DNA from: Nicotiana tabacum
Lineage: Eukaryota > Streptophyta > Magnoliopsida > Solanales > Solanaceae
Assembly: GCF_000715075.1 (NCBI RefSeq)
Contig: NC_134097.1
Location: 70,031,190-70,095,189, forward strand
Reading direction: 5' to 3'
Length of the DNA stretch: 64,000 bases
The notes under the pieces were generated by a model that worked only from the letters and a program-made list of their open reading frames with translations, ran no database searches and was not told the DNA's origin. Position 1 is the stretch's first letter, and every line of letters begins with the position of its first letter. Position numbers and translations under genes: made by a program. Shown here in pieces: positions 23,341 through 35,413 of this stretch.

Positions 23341-24700
23341 TTAGATGAGGGGTGGTAGAAATATGTATTGCATGGTGTGATTAGGGAGGGCATTTAGAAT
23401 TATTTGAATTAAAGTGGCTCTTCCTGCCAAAGAAAGAAAGTTAGTTTTCCAATTCGAAAAGCGATTATTCAAGTTATCAATAAGGTATCGAAAGTCTAAA
23501 TTCTTAGGGTGTCGATTGATAATGGGGAAGACAAGATACTTTCCAAAATTGTCACTAATATTTATGTTTAAGATATTAGTTTCAAGGTTTTTAGAAAGCT
23601 GATTGCAATTTTTTGAGCAAATAATCTTAGACTTAGAGTAGTTAACGTTTTTCCCTAAAAATTTTAAAAAAGAAAAGAAAAGAAAAGGCAATGGTGGATT
23701 GTGTGGATAGATTTTTCATTAGCATTAGCCATTAAGGTGATATCGTCCGTAAAAAAGGTGAGAGAGGGGAGGGATGGAGTGATTCAATTTAATAGGGTCC
23801 CAAAACACAATGTCCACTTGGTAGCTTATATATATATAGAAAGAAGTTCCATACTCAGGATAAATAAATAGGGGGACATTTGATCTACTTGTGTAATTCC
23901 TCGTGGGGGATTAAAGAAATTAGTCTTAGAGCCATTCACCAAGACAATTATTTTAGAAGTGGAAATGCATGTCATGATGAGTTTAGAGATTTTAGGAGGG
24001 AATTTAATGAAATTGAGTGCTCTAAAAATGAAAGACCATTCCAATCTATTGAGAGCTTTTTCTAGGTTGATTTTGACTAGGAGCTTGCCTTTGGAGCCTT
24101 TTATTTTCGGAAAGTGATTGATAATTTCCTCGATAATAATGGCATTGTCACTAGCTCGTCTGGCCTTAAGGAAGCTCGATTGGAAAGGGATAATGAGTTT
24201 GCCTAGGAATGAATTAATTCTATTAGCAATAATCTTGGTGATTATTTTGTAGATGGTATTGCATATCCTATAGGTCGAAAATTCTTAAGATCGTTAGCAT
24301 TGGAAATTTTTGGGATGAGGCACAAGTAGGTATGGTTAATAATGTCAGGGAATGTTTGGGTGGTAAAATATTTTGACAAAACTCAAGGATGGAGGTTTTA
24401 ACAAGGTTCCAATATCTTCGATAAAAGAAAGGATGGATGTCATCCAGCCTAGGTGACTTAAAAGGTTTCATAGACCGAACGACCTTTATAATTTCACGAG
24501 TTTGGAGAGGTCTATCCAAAGATGAGAGGTCTAGGTATTGGTGAGTGGTATGTTCAAGACGTGGGTTGGTGAGTGTTGGGGTTGGGCCCCATATAGGCAT
24601 GACCTGTTTGAAAGAGGTGTTCAAAGTAATTAGCAGCATGGTCTATGATTCGATTTTGATTACTGATCCAGTTCCCATCATCATTCTTAAGAAGTTGATT
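23341..24700 (-). pseudogene. LINE 2 reverse transcriptase
   Basis: Fragments in order: PLQTREIIKVVRSMKPFKSPRLDDIHPFFYRRYW (24639 to 24268; the early RT motif, normally 'MxPxKAPGPDGF'); ISKLIMTCISTSKIIVLVNGSKTNFFNPPRGITQVDQMSPYLFILSMELLS (24044 to 23826, the RQGDPLSPYLF motif with Q retained); a catalytic box reading FFTDDITLMANA near 23750 (usual F-A-D-D, both Asp present); then NCNQLSKNLETNILN and RFSNWKTNFLSLAGRATLIQ (23691 to 23341). Stops and frameshifts between fragments mean no functional enzyme. Confidence 0.82.
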
Positions 24701-25089
24701 ATATTAGTACGTCTTCTATTTAAGACACTAATGTGGAAGAATTTAGTAGTAGCGTCTCCTTGATTGAGCACATTTATGCGCAATCTAATTTTCAGTGATC
24801 TTTTTTTAATTTGAGAAGGTTATGGTATTCATCAAGGAGGTTTATTTCAAGGTTTCTAAGAAAGGAGCCAATAGGGTAATGGGGAGAAATTTGGATGCCA
24901 TTTATCCTGGCTCGTTTTTTATTAGACAAAATATCCCAAATGTATCATTTGCCCAGTTTCTAGCTTTCTCCCTAAATCTACTAGAGGCCTCAATAAAGTT
25001 ATTGTACTACCAACTTTCTTGAACTATAATAGCGAAGCTTGTGTGGGAGCACCAATAATTTTCTAGCTTAAGGTCCTTTTGGAAGCTTC

Positions 25090-25803
25090 CCGTAGGCATA
25101 TTGTTGAGGTTAACAAGGAGAGGGTTGTGGTCAGAGTACTAAGAAGATGAGTGATAGTAGTGTTGGAATATTTTTCTAACCAAAGGTTATTACTAAAACA
25201 CCTATCTAAACGTTTGAGGATAAGACCAGTGCCTCTATGCCTAAGATTTGACCAAGTATACTTAGGTCCTTTAAAACCCAGGTCAACAAAATTACAATGA
25301 TTGATACAAGAAAGGAGGTGTGATGCCCTAGCATAGTTTATAGGTCTGCCTCCCCATTTTTCATCTTGGGAAAGAATGTCTTAAAATCACCACCTAGGAA
25401 CCAACTCCCCATATAAGAATTATGAATTTGAGATTATTCCAAAGCTTAACTTGATTATTTAAAGCAGTACTAGCGTAAACAACACTAAAAAGCCAAGGAT
25501 CATAGTTGGGGAGTACCTTAAGCATAGGATGGATCTCCTGATTTGAGGTGGATGTTTGAGTCATATTGATGAGGTTATCATCCCAAGGATAACAATCCCC
25601 CCAGATTAACCCTGGGCTGGGACCTCCAATATGTTAGTGAAGTTGAAACTATCTTTAAGGGGTAAGTGGGAAGTCATTCTAGCTTCCAGCAGTGCTACCA
25701 TGCAGGGATGATGGTTGTCAATAACATCTCTAAAGTTGCATCTGAAATCATCGTTATTGGCTCCCCTAATGTTCCATATAACAAAGCTAGTGGCTCGATT
25801 CAT
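25090..25803 (-). pseudogene. LINE 2 AP-like endonuclease
   Basis: From 25803 leftward: SFVIWNIRGAN (start of the exonuclease-endonuclease-phosphatase fold), MVALLEARM (catalytic Glu), VVYAST, then FLGGDFK near 25400 (usual GGDFN), DLGFKGPKYTWSN-like coding near 25260 in a shifted frame, and SDHNPLL near 25115 (final Asp-His). The order matches the endonuclease of plant L1 elements, which nicks the target DNA. Several frameshifts break it. Confidence 0.78.
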
Positions 25804-26605
25804 TTGGAATAGATTGGATGGGGTTTGGAGAGAGGATTGACTCGATTGGAAGGGAAAGGAGGATTGTTCCCCTTTAGAGACGGGCTTAGAATCACTGCAA
25901 AGTTCCCTACTGCTTCGTTCTGGGGGGGCCTGATGTCTAGATTCCTAGAGTATTGATGGGCATCTGTTTCTTGTCCTCCATTGCTTGAAATAACATGACT
26001 TTGGGTTCTTTGATGTTTGAGATTTTTGTGAATGATGTTATTTCTAGTGGTCGGATTACTTCCACTTGTTCTTCTATCTCTTGTTCTTCTGGTTCTGGCT
26101 CATTGTGATGGTGGAGATTTTGAGCCTGGTGAATGTCTATCGGAACTGTGAAATGCTAAGGAATTGGTTGCCATGAGTAGAGGATAAGATTTAAGTTGAT
26201 TGATTCTTGTGGGGTGTAGAATGGGAGTTGGTAAAGGAGTTCCATATTGTTCAGTGGATTGAAATGTGGTGGAGGTTGCCATTGTGCTTGCATGTTCTAC
26301 ATTAGTGCTGGTGCTAAGGCTGGGGCAATAGGATCTAGGATGTTGGCTAACCAAAGATGGTTCACATAGTTGGACATGGCTAGATTCATGCCCTCTGTTA
26401 TAAGTTGAGCTAGGACTTAGGGTCTTGGAGGATTACTAGGGTTTTCTGGTTGTTGATGTTCAAGGACAGGAACATTGCTTGACCTTGAAGTCCTTGTTCT
26501 ATCCACGAGTATGGTTGGTGTTTTGGTGGGAGAGGTTAAGTGATGTAAACAGTGGGGGTGTGGGTGGGTGATGGGGAGGTGGAGGATTCTCCATTCTCCT
26601 CAGTA
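25804..26605 (-). pseudogene. LINE 2 ORF1-like tail before the endonuclease
   Basis: A Ser/Thr/Pro/Gln-rich region (frame 26354 to 26100) upstream of the endonuclease in sense, in the place of the low-complexity tail of plant LINE ORF1 products. I see no zinc knuckle or nucleic acid binding motif, so the assignment rests on position and on continuity with 40104-40740. Confidence 0.45.
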
Positions 26606-26610
26606 TGTGT

Positions 26611-29211
26611 TGTCACACCTCCTTTTTCCGCACCCGAGGGGCGTAGGGAATTTTTTCCAATTAAAGGACAATCGAAATGGGATTGGTTTAATTATTTCAG
26701 AGTCGCCACTTGGGAGATTTAGGGTGTCCCAAGTCACCAATTTTAATCCCGAATCGAGGAAAAGAATGACTCTATATTACAGTCTGCGTACCAGAAATCT
26801 GGATAAGGAATTATGTTAACCCGGGAGAAGGTGTTAGGCATTCCCGAGTTCCGTGGTTCTAGCACGGTCGCTCAACTGTTATATTTGGCTTATTTATCTG
26901 ATTTTAAATACAATATGAACTTATGTGCAAATTTTATCTTTCAACCGCTTTTATCATTTACTGTTATTTTTATCAAGAATTGCAACGTTATAAAAATGTA
27001 TCTCGAACCACGTTACAATCAATGTACCCGTGGTCATCGACACACTTTGACTCCGTTGAGATTTGGATTTGGGTCACATCAATGTACACCCGAGTTTAAG
27101 GAGATAACATTATTAAATACGCGCCTAAAGCAACTAGCGCATTATTATTTTGGGGTAGGGCCGTGAAATTTGCTAAACGGCCCGTCCCGGAATCTAAGTA
27201 TTTAATACATATATTTTGTGAGGGCCCCGCAATTTGTCCCTTTTATTTGGCGAGGCTCGTCTCATTTTATTTTTTATTTTTTTTATTTTTAGAAGGAATA
27301 CCATTTTTATGCCTTTAACAATACTAAACCCTACAGCCTCTCTACAACTAATATCCCATAACTTGTTAGAAAATTTAATAAAGGGAGTTTAGCGAATGAG
27401 TGTTTCGGGAGTAGTAACAACATGCACTAATACTAATTTTTGTCCGAATGACCTAAGCAAAAGGAAGGGCGAACAGATTAACGTCAAACTTGTGTCATAG
27501 AACAACTAATCCAACTTAATTAAATGACATCAAATAAACAAGAATAACATAACATAAAAATGAAGCAAAATGCATACAGTGAAACATGGGCAGAAAATTA
27601 CCATACCAATTTCTATATTGCATTTTTGAACATTCCGTAACATTTCCTTGTCTAATGCTTGAAGTTTACTAACCTGAACAAACAGAGACGGATAGAGCCA
27701 CGGACCAGCCCTCAACATCGACCTCTACAGATAACCTCGACTGGGAAACCATAGAAAAGGTTATCAAAGCTCGGACGGAATAGCTCGCGCCATAAACTCG
27801 AATACGAACATACTAAAAATGAGTCATGGCTACAACTGACTTTTCCAGGCGGTCATTTGGGCGTGAGGGGGCTGAACGGAACAGCAGCGATGGCCGGATT
27901 TAATGGAGGATCGTCGGGCTGGGTTTTTTTTGGGTTACGACGAAGGAGAAGAAATGGCCGTGGGCTGGTGGTTTGGATGTAGTGTCGACGGGCAGTGATG
28001 GGTGAGGCAGGAGGCAGAAGCAGCGACGGGTGGTGGCGAGCGTGCTGGGCGTCACTTGTGGTCGACGGGCAGTGGACGATGGGCCATGACGACGAAGGCT
28101 AAGACGCGCAGCGACAGCTGCTCAGAAATGCAGCCACAGCTGCTTGGCACGCAGCAACAGCTGCTCGTTGGACTGAAAATGGTGAAGCCGCTACGGTCGG
28201 GGCTGTCCGGTGGTATTCGCGGGTGAGTGATAGTAGGGTTGTTGGTGGTGGTTTCGGGGTGTTGATGGATGTGGTGTTTGGGTGATGGCGTTTGGACGTG
28301 GAGGTGACGGGTTGTTTGGTTGTCGTTTGGAAAATGACGACGAGGGGGGGGCTGGTTGCTCGGTGATGAAGAACGTGAGGCAGTAGGGGGCTCGTAGGGT
28401 TTTGGTTCTTCTTCCTTGGAAGAAGAAGATGAACAGTGGATTTTTTCCTCCCAAAAATCTGTCCGTTTCCAAATTTTTTCCAAAGTCCTCCTTCCAAATG
28501 TTTTTGCCCGTGCATTTGTAAACTTCTGCCAAGAAAAATGAGCCCCACGTGTGGTGGGGTTCGAGACTTGTGTCCCCCACGCGTGGTAGGGTTCCCCGTA
28601 TATCGTGTTTCATCCGTGTTCCCCACACGTGTCCCCTCACGTGTGGTGGACTCGGATTATTATGGGCTAGGTCCGAAATTAGGCCTAAAACCGGGTAGTT
28701 TGAACCCGAATATTATTCTTTTGCCCGGACCCGAGAAATAGGAACACGACGTTGCTCAACTAGTCCTATGTAAGCAAAATAACTAACAAAAATAAGACTA
28801 ATATTTAAACAAAACTATATCTTTTTAAGTATATTTTTCAAGATTTAAAATAGCTACAAAATATTAATAAAACTATTTTTTTTGTAATTTTCGTTTTTAT
28901 ATATGGATAAAATATAAAGTAATATTTTTGTGTATTTTTCAAAAATTAAAATGACTACAAAACATTAATAGAACTATATTTTTGGTTATTTTCGAAATTA
29001 TATAAAGTACAAAAATAAAGTGCAATTTTTGTATTTTTTCAAGTTTATGAGAAATACATAAACTAAAATTTATATATATATTTTTTGTAATTTTTCTTTT
29101 TGCAACGAAATAAAGTAAAATTAGTTAAAATGGCTATATTAGACCCAATTTCACATATTCACGCTAAAAATGTGAAAATTCTTGGGGAGGGTAAAAAATC
29201 AGGTGTCTACA
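26611..29211 (-). repeat. Element 2 left LTR (3' LTR)
   Basis: In sense it starts TGTAGACACCTGATTTTTTA and ends GGAGGTGTGACA. The internal GC-rich patch (27850-28660) is open in several frames (28052-28483, 28099-28626, 28191-28640), and the same frames are open in the right LTR. With LTRs this similar that is not evidence for coding, and I see no domain. Confidence 0.92.
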
Positions 29212-29224
29212 GCTGCCCCTCTTT
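29212..29224 (-). other. Element 2 polypurine tract
   Basis: Sense AAAGAGGGGCAGC immediately before the LTR start TGTAGACA, identical to the tract of element 1. Confidence 0.82.
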
Positions 29225-29323
29225 GATTGGAAACACGAAGAGTTTTCCGACAAATAACGACTAGACATGTTTTTGACCCGACCATTACTTGGACGGACTA
29301 TACTAAGGAAAGGGAGGAAATGT

Positions 29324-29392
29324 GACCGAGCCCTGGTATCTGAGCTGCCTACATATCCTTGGTTTTACAGGAATCAGGCCACGTGTAGTTCG
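29324..29392 (-). other. Hairpin module, position D (before PPT), element 2
   Basis: Plus strand: GACCGAG, GCCTACATATC, tip TCCT (29356-29359) with AGGA (29369-29372), then ATCAGGCC and GTGTAGTTCG. In sense the 3' constant part is GATATGTAGGC, as at position D of elements 1 and 3. Confidence 0.75.
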
Positions 29393-30099
29393 AAAATTAG
29401 AGAGAGATGGTAGAGTGTACCGAGGTGAAGAGCCGATCGAGGTGCCGTTCCGTTGAGGTTCCGGTCCGCGGTCCTGTCATTACAACAAAAATGAAAACTG
29501 AAAAAGACTAACTAAGCCTATCAGCTACTAGTTACAAGGATTCCTATCTTTAAGTCTTCTGAAACTTGGTCTTGAGTCTTGAATGGTGCTTCATACAGAA
29601 TTTGGATTTGAACCTTGACTTGCTAGTTGTAGGTGCTAGTTCTTGAGCAGACCACATCTGTTCTCCACTTCCGTACTTTGGGTTCTTTTTTTTCTTTTTC
29701 TTTTTCTTTTTTTCTCTTTTTTCTTTTTTTTCCTATGCTTGCCTTTTTCTCTTCTTGTTTTTGTTTTTGTGACCAGCTTCTGTTGATCATCCCAGATTGT
29801 TGACTCACATTCTTGAGGCGAGCTTCTACTATTTCTAACTTGAATTGAATGCTGGGATTTCTGTTGTAACCTTCTGCTTTCCAGTGGGTCACTGCTTGAT
29901 CTTGAAAAATGTTCCTCTGTTCTATAGGCGGACTCCTGACTTCTTCGATCTTCGACATACCACAAACTCCGTTCTACAAGCGGGTCCCTGACAACCAAAA
30001 CAAACAAAACAAACAAAATTTCCTTACCCAGTTTGTACTGGGAAGATTTGTGAGTCGTTAGCAAAATTGTAACTCACTTACCCTACTGATGCAATGATG

Positions 30100-31470
30100 A
30101 GAGTAAACTAAAGACTAGGCTAGGATGTGCATCTCCTACGAGTAAAACCAAAACTCTTGCGAGCAAATGTGTCTGCTAAAACCTCAATGACTCAAACTAG
30201 AAAGTGCTTCTTCTATGGTTGAATCGGAATGAGCTAAACTAGGAAGTGCGTCTCCTAAGGGTAAAAACTTCAGTGACTAGAACTAGGAAGTGCGTCTCCT
30301 ATGAATAAAATATCGATTTAGGAAGTGTGTCTCCTAAAAAACTTGAAAGACCTTGATTAGGAAGTGCGTCTCCTATGGGTAAACTTCAAAAAACTTGACT
30401 AGGAAGTGTGTCTCCTATGGTCGAACTTAAAATGAATCAAACTAGGAAGTGCATCTCCTAAGGGTGAAATCTCAATTCCGGAAGTGCGTCTCCTGAAATA
30501 AAATATAATCTAAAAAGCCAAACTAGGAAGTGCGTCTCCTAAAGCAAAAGTATAACCTGAGCGAACTAGACTAGGAAGTGCGTCTCCTAATAATGAAAAC
30601 TTAATTCAGGAAGTGCGTCTCCTAGGGGTAAAGTAGTCTTAGGAAGTGCGTCTCCTATGGGTGAAACCTTAATGATTTTGAACTAGGAAGTGCGTCTCCT
30701 ATGAATGAAAATAATTTAGGAGGTGCGTCTCCTATGCGTGAAATCTTAATTTAGGAAGTGCGTCTCTTATGGGGTAAAAGTAAACTTAGGAAGTGCGTCT
30801 CCTATGGGCAAAACTAAACTTTAAGGAAGTGCGTCTCATATTGGGTACAATAAACTTAGGAAGTGCGTCTCCTATTGGGAAAAACTGTTCTTATGAAGTG
30901 CGTCTCCTATTGATGAAACTTATCTTAGGAAGTGCGTCTCCTTAGGAAATGCGTATCCTATTGGTGAAATTATTTTCAGGAAGTGCGTCTCCTACTGGTG
31001 AAACTTATCTTAGGAAGTGCGTCTCCTTAGGAAGTGCGTCTCCTATTGGTGAAATTATTCTTAGGAAGTGCGTCTCCTTTTGGTGAAACTTAACTTAGGA
31101 TGTGCGTCTCCTATTGGTGAAACTTACTTAGGATGTGCGTCTCCTATTGGTGAAACTTACTTAGGAAGTGCGTCTCCTACTGGTGAAATTATTCTTAGGA
31201 AGTGCGTCTCCTATGGGTAAAAAACAAACTTAGGAGGAAATGCATCTCCTATGGGTAAAACTAAACTTAGGAGGAAATGCCTCTCCTATGGGTAAAAATA
31301 ACTTAGGAGGAAATACATCTCCTATGGGTAAAAAACAAACTTAGGAGGAAATGCATCTCCTATGGGTGAAACTAAAACAAACTTAGGAGGAAATGCATCT
31401 CCTATGGGTGAAACTAAAACAAACTTAGGAGGAAATGCATCTCCTATGGGTAAAGACGTGGAATGTATTC
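30100..31470 (-). repeat. Tandem array with AGGAAGTGCGTCTCCT core (element 2)
   Basis: Some three dozen copies at 25-60 bp spacing, plus-strand core 'aggaagtgcgtctcctatgggtgaaa'. The core has inverted ends (AGGA...TCCT). Toward 31200-31440 the unit changes to 'taggaggaaatgcatctcctatgggt'. No counterpart exists in elements 1 or 3. Confidence 0.88.
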
Positions 31471-31815
31471 CCTTGTTATACAGGTGGGCGCCTAATGGTA
31501 AAGACACAAAATGTATTCCCTTGTTATACAGGTGGGCGCCTAACATATGAAATGCACAGACAAAAGTATTCCTCTCGTTATTCAGGTGGGCGCCTGTCTA
31601 AACTAAGACATAAAAGTATTCCTCTCGTTATTCAGGTGGGCGCCTGGTATGAAATTTAAAGACTGAAATATATTCCTCTCGTTATACAGGTGGGCGCCTG
31701 GTAGTAAAGATATGAAAAATGATATGCCCGCATTATACTGGTGGGTGACCTAGAACAGAAATGAAAAGACAGAATGTATTCCTCTCGTTATTCAGGTGGG
31801 CGCCTGTCTTCATCA
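31450..31815 (-). repeat. GGCGCC-type tandem array (element 2)
   Basis: Six or seven copies of 'ttatacaggtgggcgcctg' with A-rich spacers, 45-65 bp apart. This is the short version of the arrays at 6120-7530 and 61400-62060. Confidence 0.82.
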
Positions 31816-31835
31816 ATAACTTTGAAAATAACATC

Positions 31836-32262
31836 CTATTTGAGGGCGAATGAACCCAAACATATCCTATTTGAGGGCGGATGAACCCGACGTATCCTAT
31901 TCGAGGGCGGATGAACCCAAAATATCCTATTCGAGGGAGGATGAACCCAAAATATCCTATTCGAGGGCGGATGGACCCAAAATATCCTATTCGAGGGCGG
32001 ATGAACCCAAAATATCCTATTCGAGGGCGGATGAACCCAAAATATCCTATTCGAGGGCGGATGAACCCAAAATATCCTATTCGAGGGCGGATGAACCCAA
32101 AATATCCTATTCGAGGGGGGATGAACCCAAAATATCCTATTCGAGGGCGGATGAACCCAAAATATCCTATTCAAGGGCGGATGAACCCAAAATATCCTAT
32201 TCGAGGGCGGATGAACCCAAAATATCCTATTCGAGGGCGGATGAACCCAAAATATCCTTAAG
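31836..32262 (-). repeat. 30-bp tandem array, about 14 near-identical copies (element 2)
   Basis: Plus-strand unit 'gggcggatgaacccaaaata' plus 'tcctattcga'. Most units are identical, which indicates recent amplification or homogenisation. Because 30 is divisible by three, all frames that miss a stop in one unit stay open (for example 31836-32330 minus, 31850-32395 plus); these are not counted as genes. Confidence 0.93.
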
Positions 32263-33480
32263 ACTTGAAAATGTCTTACCTCGAATACTTGCTGGGGATT
32301 GGGATGGATTTCCCTTTCTACCTTCCCCATTTTATTTTTTTATTTTTTATTTTTATTTTTTATTATTATTATTAGCTTCTTCCTTTGAAGACTAACTCCT
32401 TTGAGACTTGTTTTGCCTTAACCTGAAAGGAACAGCTGAGGATACCGATTTTTACCAAACTTGTGTTAGACTCCTCAAACCTGCTAGGGATAACACTGTT
32501 GGGATTATTTACTTACCTGTTGGGGGGTAAAACGTTATCAGTTGGGGATAATGCTGTCGTGGATAATACTGCTGGGGAATTCTGATTCCTTCAGAACCAG
32601 TGCTTCACTGAGCTCAAGTTTCATCCATTTGCTGTTTGGGGCAACACTGGTTCTAAGACCATTTCCCTTAAGGCTGACGTTATCTTTATTCCTCCCCGAA
32701 TGGGTATCTGACTTTCAGAAAATTTTCTAAACGAAAAGAAAATTTTCTGCCCCAGTTTGATAATCCCTTGTGGCATGCATTTCTATCATCAATGCCACTT
32801 CATTTACCTGTTAGTTTAAAACACGGTGGTTGGTTGTGATACTCCCACTGGGATGGTTTTTCCCTTTCTCCTTCCTTTCTCTGTGCTCCACAACTTGTTG
32901 GGGATGATATTATTTGCTGGGGATAATCCCTTTCTGCTGGGGCTATCCCTCTTCTTTTGTGGCATAGCTCGGAAACTGGCATTTCCCCGACCTTTTAGTC
33001 TAGTATGGATTTCGCCAAATCATGCTCACTGCTCTCCTTGCTCTGTTCATGGGCCTTGGCCTTGAGGTTTATAACCTTGTTTTTGGCAAGGATATCTCTC
33101 TTGACACTCGTCACTCCTTTGTCAATTCCCTTTTGCTGGGGATATCTTTCTTGACACTGGCCTCGCGCTTGTTCTTTGCTGACTATACCATTTGGATGTA
33201 CTAGTCAGATCTCATCTGGCATAATTGGAAAGCTGATGGCATATTTTAAAGTCATTTCATACTCGTTCTGACCAGACAGACTCTATTGGGGATTTTTCTA
33301 TGAAAGGAAAAAGATAAAAGGGAACAGAATAAAAAGACAAAGGAAAAAATGACTCTTTAACAAAAGAAACTATAATAAAAAAAAACCTATCAAATGCAGA
33401 TACCGACTCTAATGGCCATGACATGCGTATGTGGCCTATCCTCTACCGTCAATCATCTTTCAAGATCTTCAATTGGCGAT
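32263..33480 (-). other. Spacer with scattered 'ctggggataa' words (element 2)
   Basis: About 1.2 kb without a credible gene. The word 'gctggggata' and close variants recur about ten times between 32465 and 33145 on the plus strand. The right part (33020-33230) matches the 270-bp repeat of element 1. Confidence 0.5.
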
Positions 33481-33514
33481 TCCCCATCTGATTCTCAATC
33501 TTATTCGACTTGTA

Positions 33515-33605
33515 GTGCCCGAAGAGTTTTCACTATCAAGTCTCTCTTATTTTTTGTTCTTCTCTCAGCTTTCATCGCCTTATGGTGCCTGTGAAGGTTT
33601 TCACC
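33515..33605 (-). other. GGTGAAAAC...GCACC hairpin repeats (element 2)
   Basis: Two copies (33515-33532 and 33584-33605), equivalent to those of elements 1 and 3. The second reads in sense GGTGAAAACCTTCACAGGCACC-like with inner arms CCT and AGG. Confidence 0.6.
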
Positions 33606-33970
33606 GATAAGACTCTCTCATTTGCATCACTTTCCGGCTGGGGATTTGGAGTGTTGCTGATATGACTCTTTCTGTTGGATATTAGAGTCCTTTCTGCTGT
33701 GGAACAGAATGTTATGTTCGCCGGTAAGACTCTTCATTTGTCTGACTTGGCATCTTTTGAAAACTGATCAGAAGGTCTTTCTTTGGACCGTAATGTAGGT
33801 TTTTGGATAGGGCTAGAAAGAAAGGGTATAAAAGGCTCAAAAAATACATTAATTTTGGGTTATTAGTTACAACCTTCGGAATTAGATTTATTTACAACAA
33901 ACGCAACCTTTGCCCCAGTTTCTTGCTTGGGGATATTTTAATTGATTTTTTTTTCATTTTTCAAAACTAT

Positions 33971-34027
33971 GACCGAGCCGTGAAGCGCCTACGTATCCTC
34001 TTTGAGGAATCAGGTCAAACGTAGTTC
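33971..34027 (-). other. Hairpin module, position C (after integrase), element 2
   Basis: Plus strand: GACCGAGCC, GCCTACGTAT, tip CCTC (33997-34000) with GAGG (34004-34007) and loop TTT, then AATCAGGTC and ACGTAGTTCC. Confidence 0.8.
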
Positions 34028-34039
34028 CCAATTCCTCTT

Positions 34040-34150
34040 TTTCATTTGACTTTCTTTTTTTTTCGTTTTTCTTTTTCTCTTTTTTTTTCTTTCGTTTTGT
34101 TGTTTTTTTTTTTTTTTTTCTTTCTTTTCTTTCTTTTTTTCTTCTTTTTG
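34040..34150 (-). other. Polypurine (sense) tract beside module C, element 2
   Basis: A T/C-only stretch on the plus strand, matching 13110-13345 of element 1 and 59360-59550 of element 3 in position. Confidence 0.6.
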
Positions 34151-34379
34151 TTTACCTGTCATGTTTGCGTTTTCTAGTCGTTTCTAATGGTTCCGAAAGA
34201 GGGGTACGAAAGAAAAAACAATAAGGCTCAAAAGAGGTTAACGAAGGAAAAAGTGTTTAGGTAGCAGAACAAAATGCCTTCGTCATTCCAGTTTTCAAAA
34301 CATGCCAAGTGCAAACAACACAATTGAACATAGATTTATAGTCTCTTCCGATGGTGCTGGACTTGACAATTATATTCAA

Positions 34380-35160
34380 CATCTGTTTTTTCATTTGTCA
34401 CTTCTAAAGCACCGTTGGGCGACACTCTCATTCTCATTATTATGAACGACCCTCATGCCAATTTAGGCGAATCTTTCTTTAACGGTTTTCTTTGTGTTTA
34501 ACTTGCCCCAGTTCCACATGACTCGAGCTCTGAATAATCTCAAACCGTCCTTATTTTATTTAAATGGTCTGATCGCCTTTCCGGGGTTTTATGATTAACT
34601 TTAAAGACTAGGCCCAAACTGTGTGCGCATGTCATGTCACTAGAATCGGCGTTGAATAAAAACGATAAAAGGACTAAACAAAAAGATGACTGGAAATAAA
34701 AGACCGGATTTTGCATTAGATTACCGGTGGAAGGGTTTGAATAACAAGACGAACAAAACAAATCAAAATAAAATCTTAAAACAAACTGCTATGACCAAAC
34801 GGAAAGATAAGCGGAAAGATATTGACACAGAACAATATCTGAATTGCAATCCTAATAACCCGAACAATAGAAATGACAACAAAATAAGCCACCGAAAGCT
34901 TCTCTCTTGCTAACCAAGGAACGGAGCGTGCTCCCACTTTATCAAAACTGGCATCTTAGCCACTGAGCTTCGCATTAATACTGCCAAGACCATTACCAGC
35001 TTCAATATCATCAACCTCCGTCAACAAGTTTCCAATAGGATTCAAGTGCTTCTGTTATCAGGCATGATCCCCGCAGAGTGTATATCATGAGGTGCAAACA
35101 AAGGATTCTGGGCGTCATTGTCCGGCTGACCACAAACCAACCACCTTAATTTTCTTTGCG
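34380..35160 (-). pseudogene. Gag-end, protease-end and integrase-end remnant with fused deletions (element 2)
   Basis: In sense, 35130-34900 resembles the last part of gag ('cagaatcctttgtttgcacctcatgat' beside element 3 near 53790), and 34900-34560 resembles the non-coding stretch after protease. At about 34470 it switches to the integrase end: 'gggtcgttcataataatgag' and 'gcccaacggtgctttagaagtgac', against element 3 at 59086-59135, followed by the 'acttggcatgttttgaaaactgg' segment (59236). ORF1, most of gag, protease and RT-INT are absent. No open protein remains. Confidence 0.65.
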
Positions 35161-35199
35161 AAACAAACAGGTTAGAATGGACTCAGTCGGTCCTCATTA

Positions 35200-35345
35200 T
35201 TAACAACATTTTTTTCATTTTCTTTTTTTTTTCTAATTTTATTTTTCATTCTTCTTTTTTCTATTTTTTTCATTTTTCATTTTTTCATTTTTTTTTCATT
35301 TCGTTTTTTTTCATTCTCTTTTTTTTTTTTGCTTTTTTTTTTGTT
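35200..35345 (-). other. Polypurine (sense) tract before module B, element 2
   Basis: Almost pure T/C on the plus strand directly next to module B, as in elements 1 and 3. Confidence 0.62.
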
Positions 35346-35348
35346 TTG

Positions 35349-35413
35349 GTCGAATCTTATGGAGATTGTCTACGTATCATGACCCCGCATGAATCAGACC
35401 TTGCGTAGTTCGG
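35349..35413 (-). other. Hairpin module, position B (before gag), element 2
   Basis: Plus strand: GTCGAATC, GTCTACGTA, tip TCATG (35377-35381) with CATGA (35388-35392) and loop ACCCCG, then ATCAGACC and GCGTAGTTCGG. Confidence 0.82.

Larger units (their letters stand above)
21600..26610 (-). mobile_element. LINE 2, 3' portion (L1-type non-LTR retrotransposon)
   Basis: The minus strand encodes, in order, an ORF1-like tail, an AP-type endonuclease, reverse transcriptase, zf-RVT and RNase H, all with stops and frameshifts. The 3' end is a T run at 21601-21609 (poly-A in sense). The copy continues at 40104 after element 2. TGTGT at 26606-26610 and at 40104-40108 is the duplication made by element 2, so the two halves join cleanly. 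Confidence 0.85.

Noticed and set aside
28052..28640. Overlapping open frames of 143-175 codons in the element 2 LTR, repeated at 38945-39533
   Set aside because: Open frames in several phases of a GC-rich LTR patch, Pro/Ser-rich without a domain. Presence in both LTRs only reflects LTR duplication.
30100..31470. CRISPR-like regular short repeats
   Set aside because: Spacers are degenerate versions of the same sequence, there are no cas genes, and the context is a plant retrotransposon 3' UTR.
31836..32395. Long frames on both strands with ten-residue repeats
   Set aside because: The 30-bp period keeps every stop-free frame open. Not evidence for a repetitive protein.
32465..33145. Recurrent 'ctgctgggga' words that look like the 3' part of the PBS
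   Set aside because: They lie on the plus strand whereas the element's PBS sense is minus, and they lack the TGGCGACT half. Probably a coincidental short repeat.
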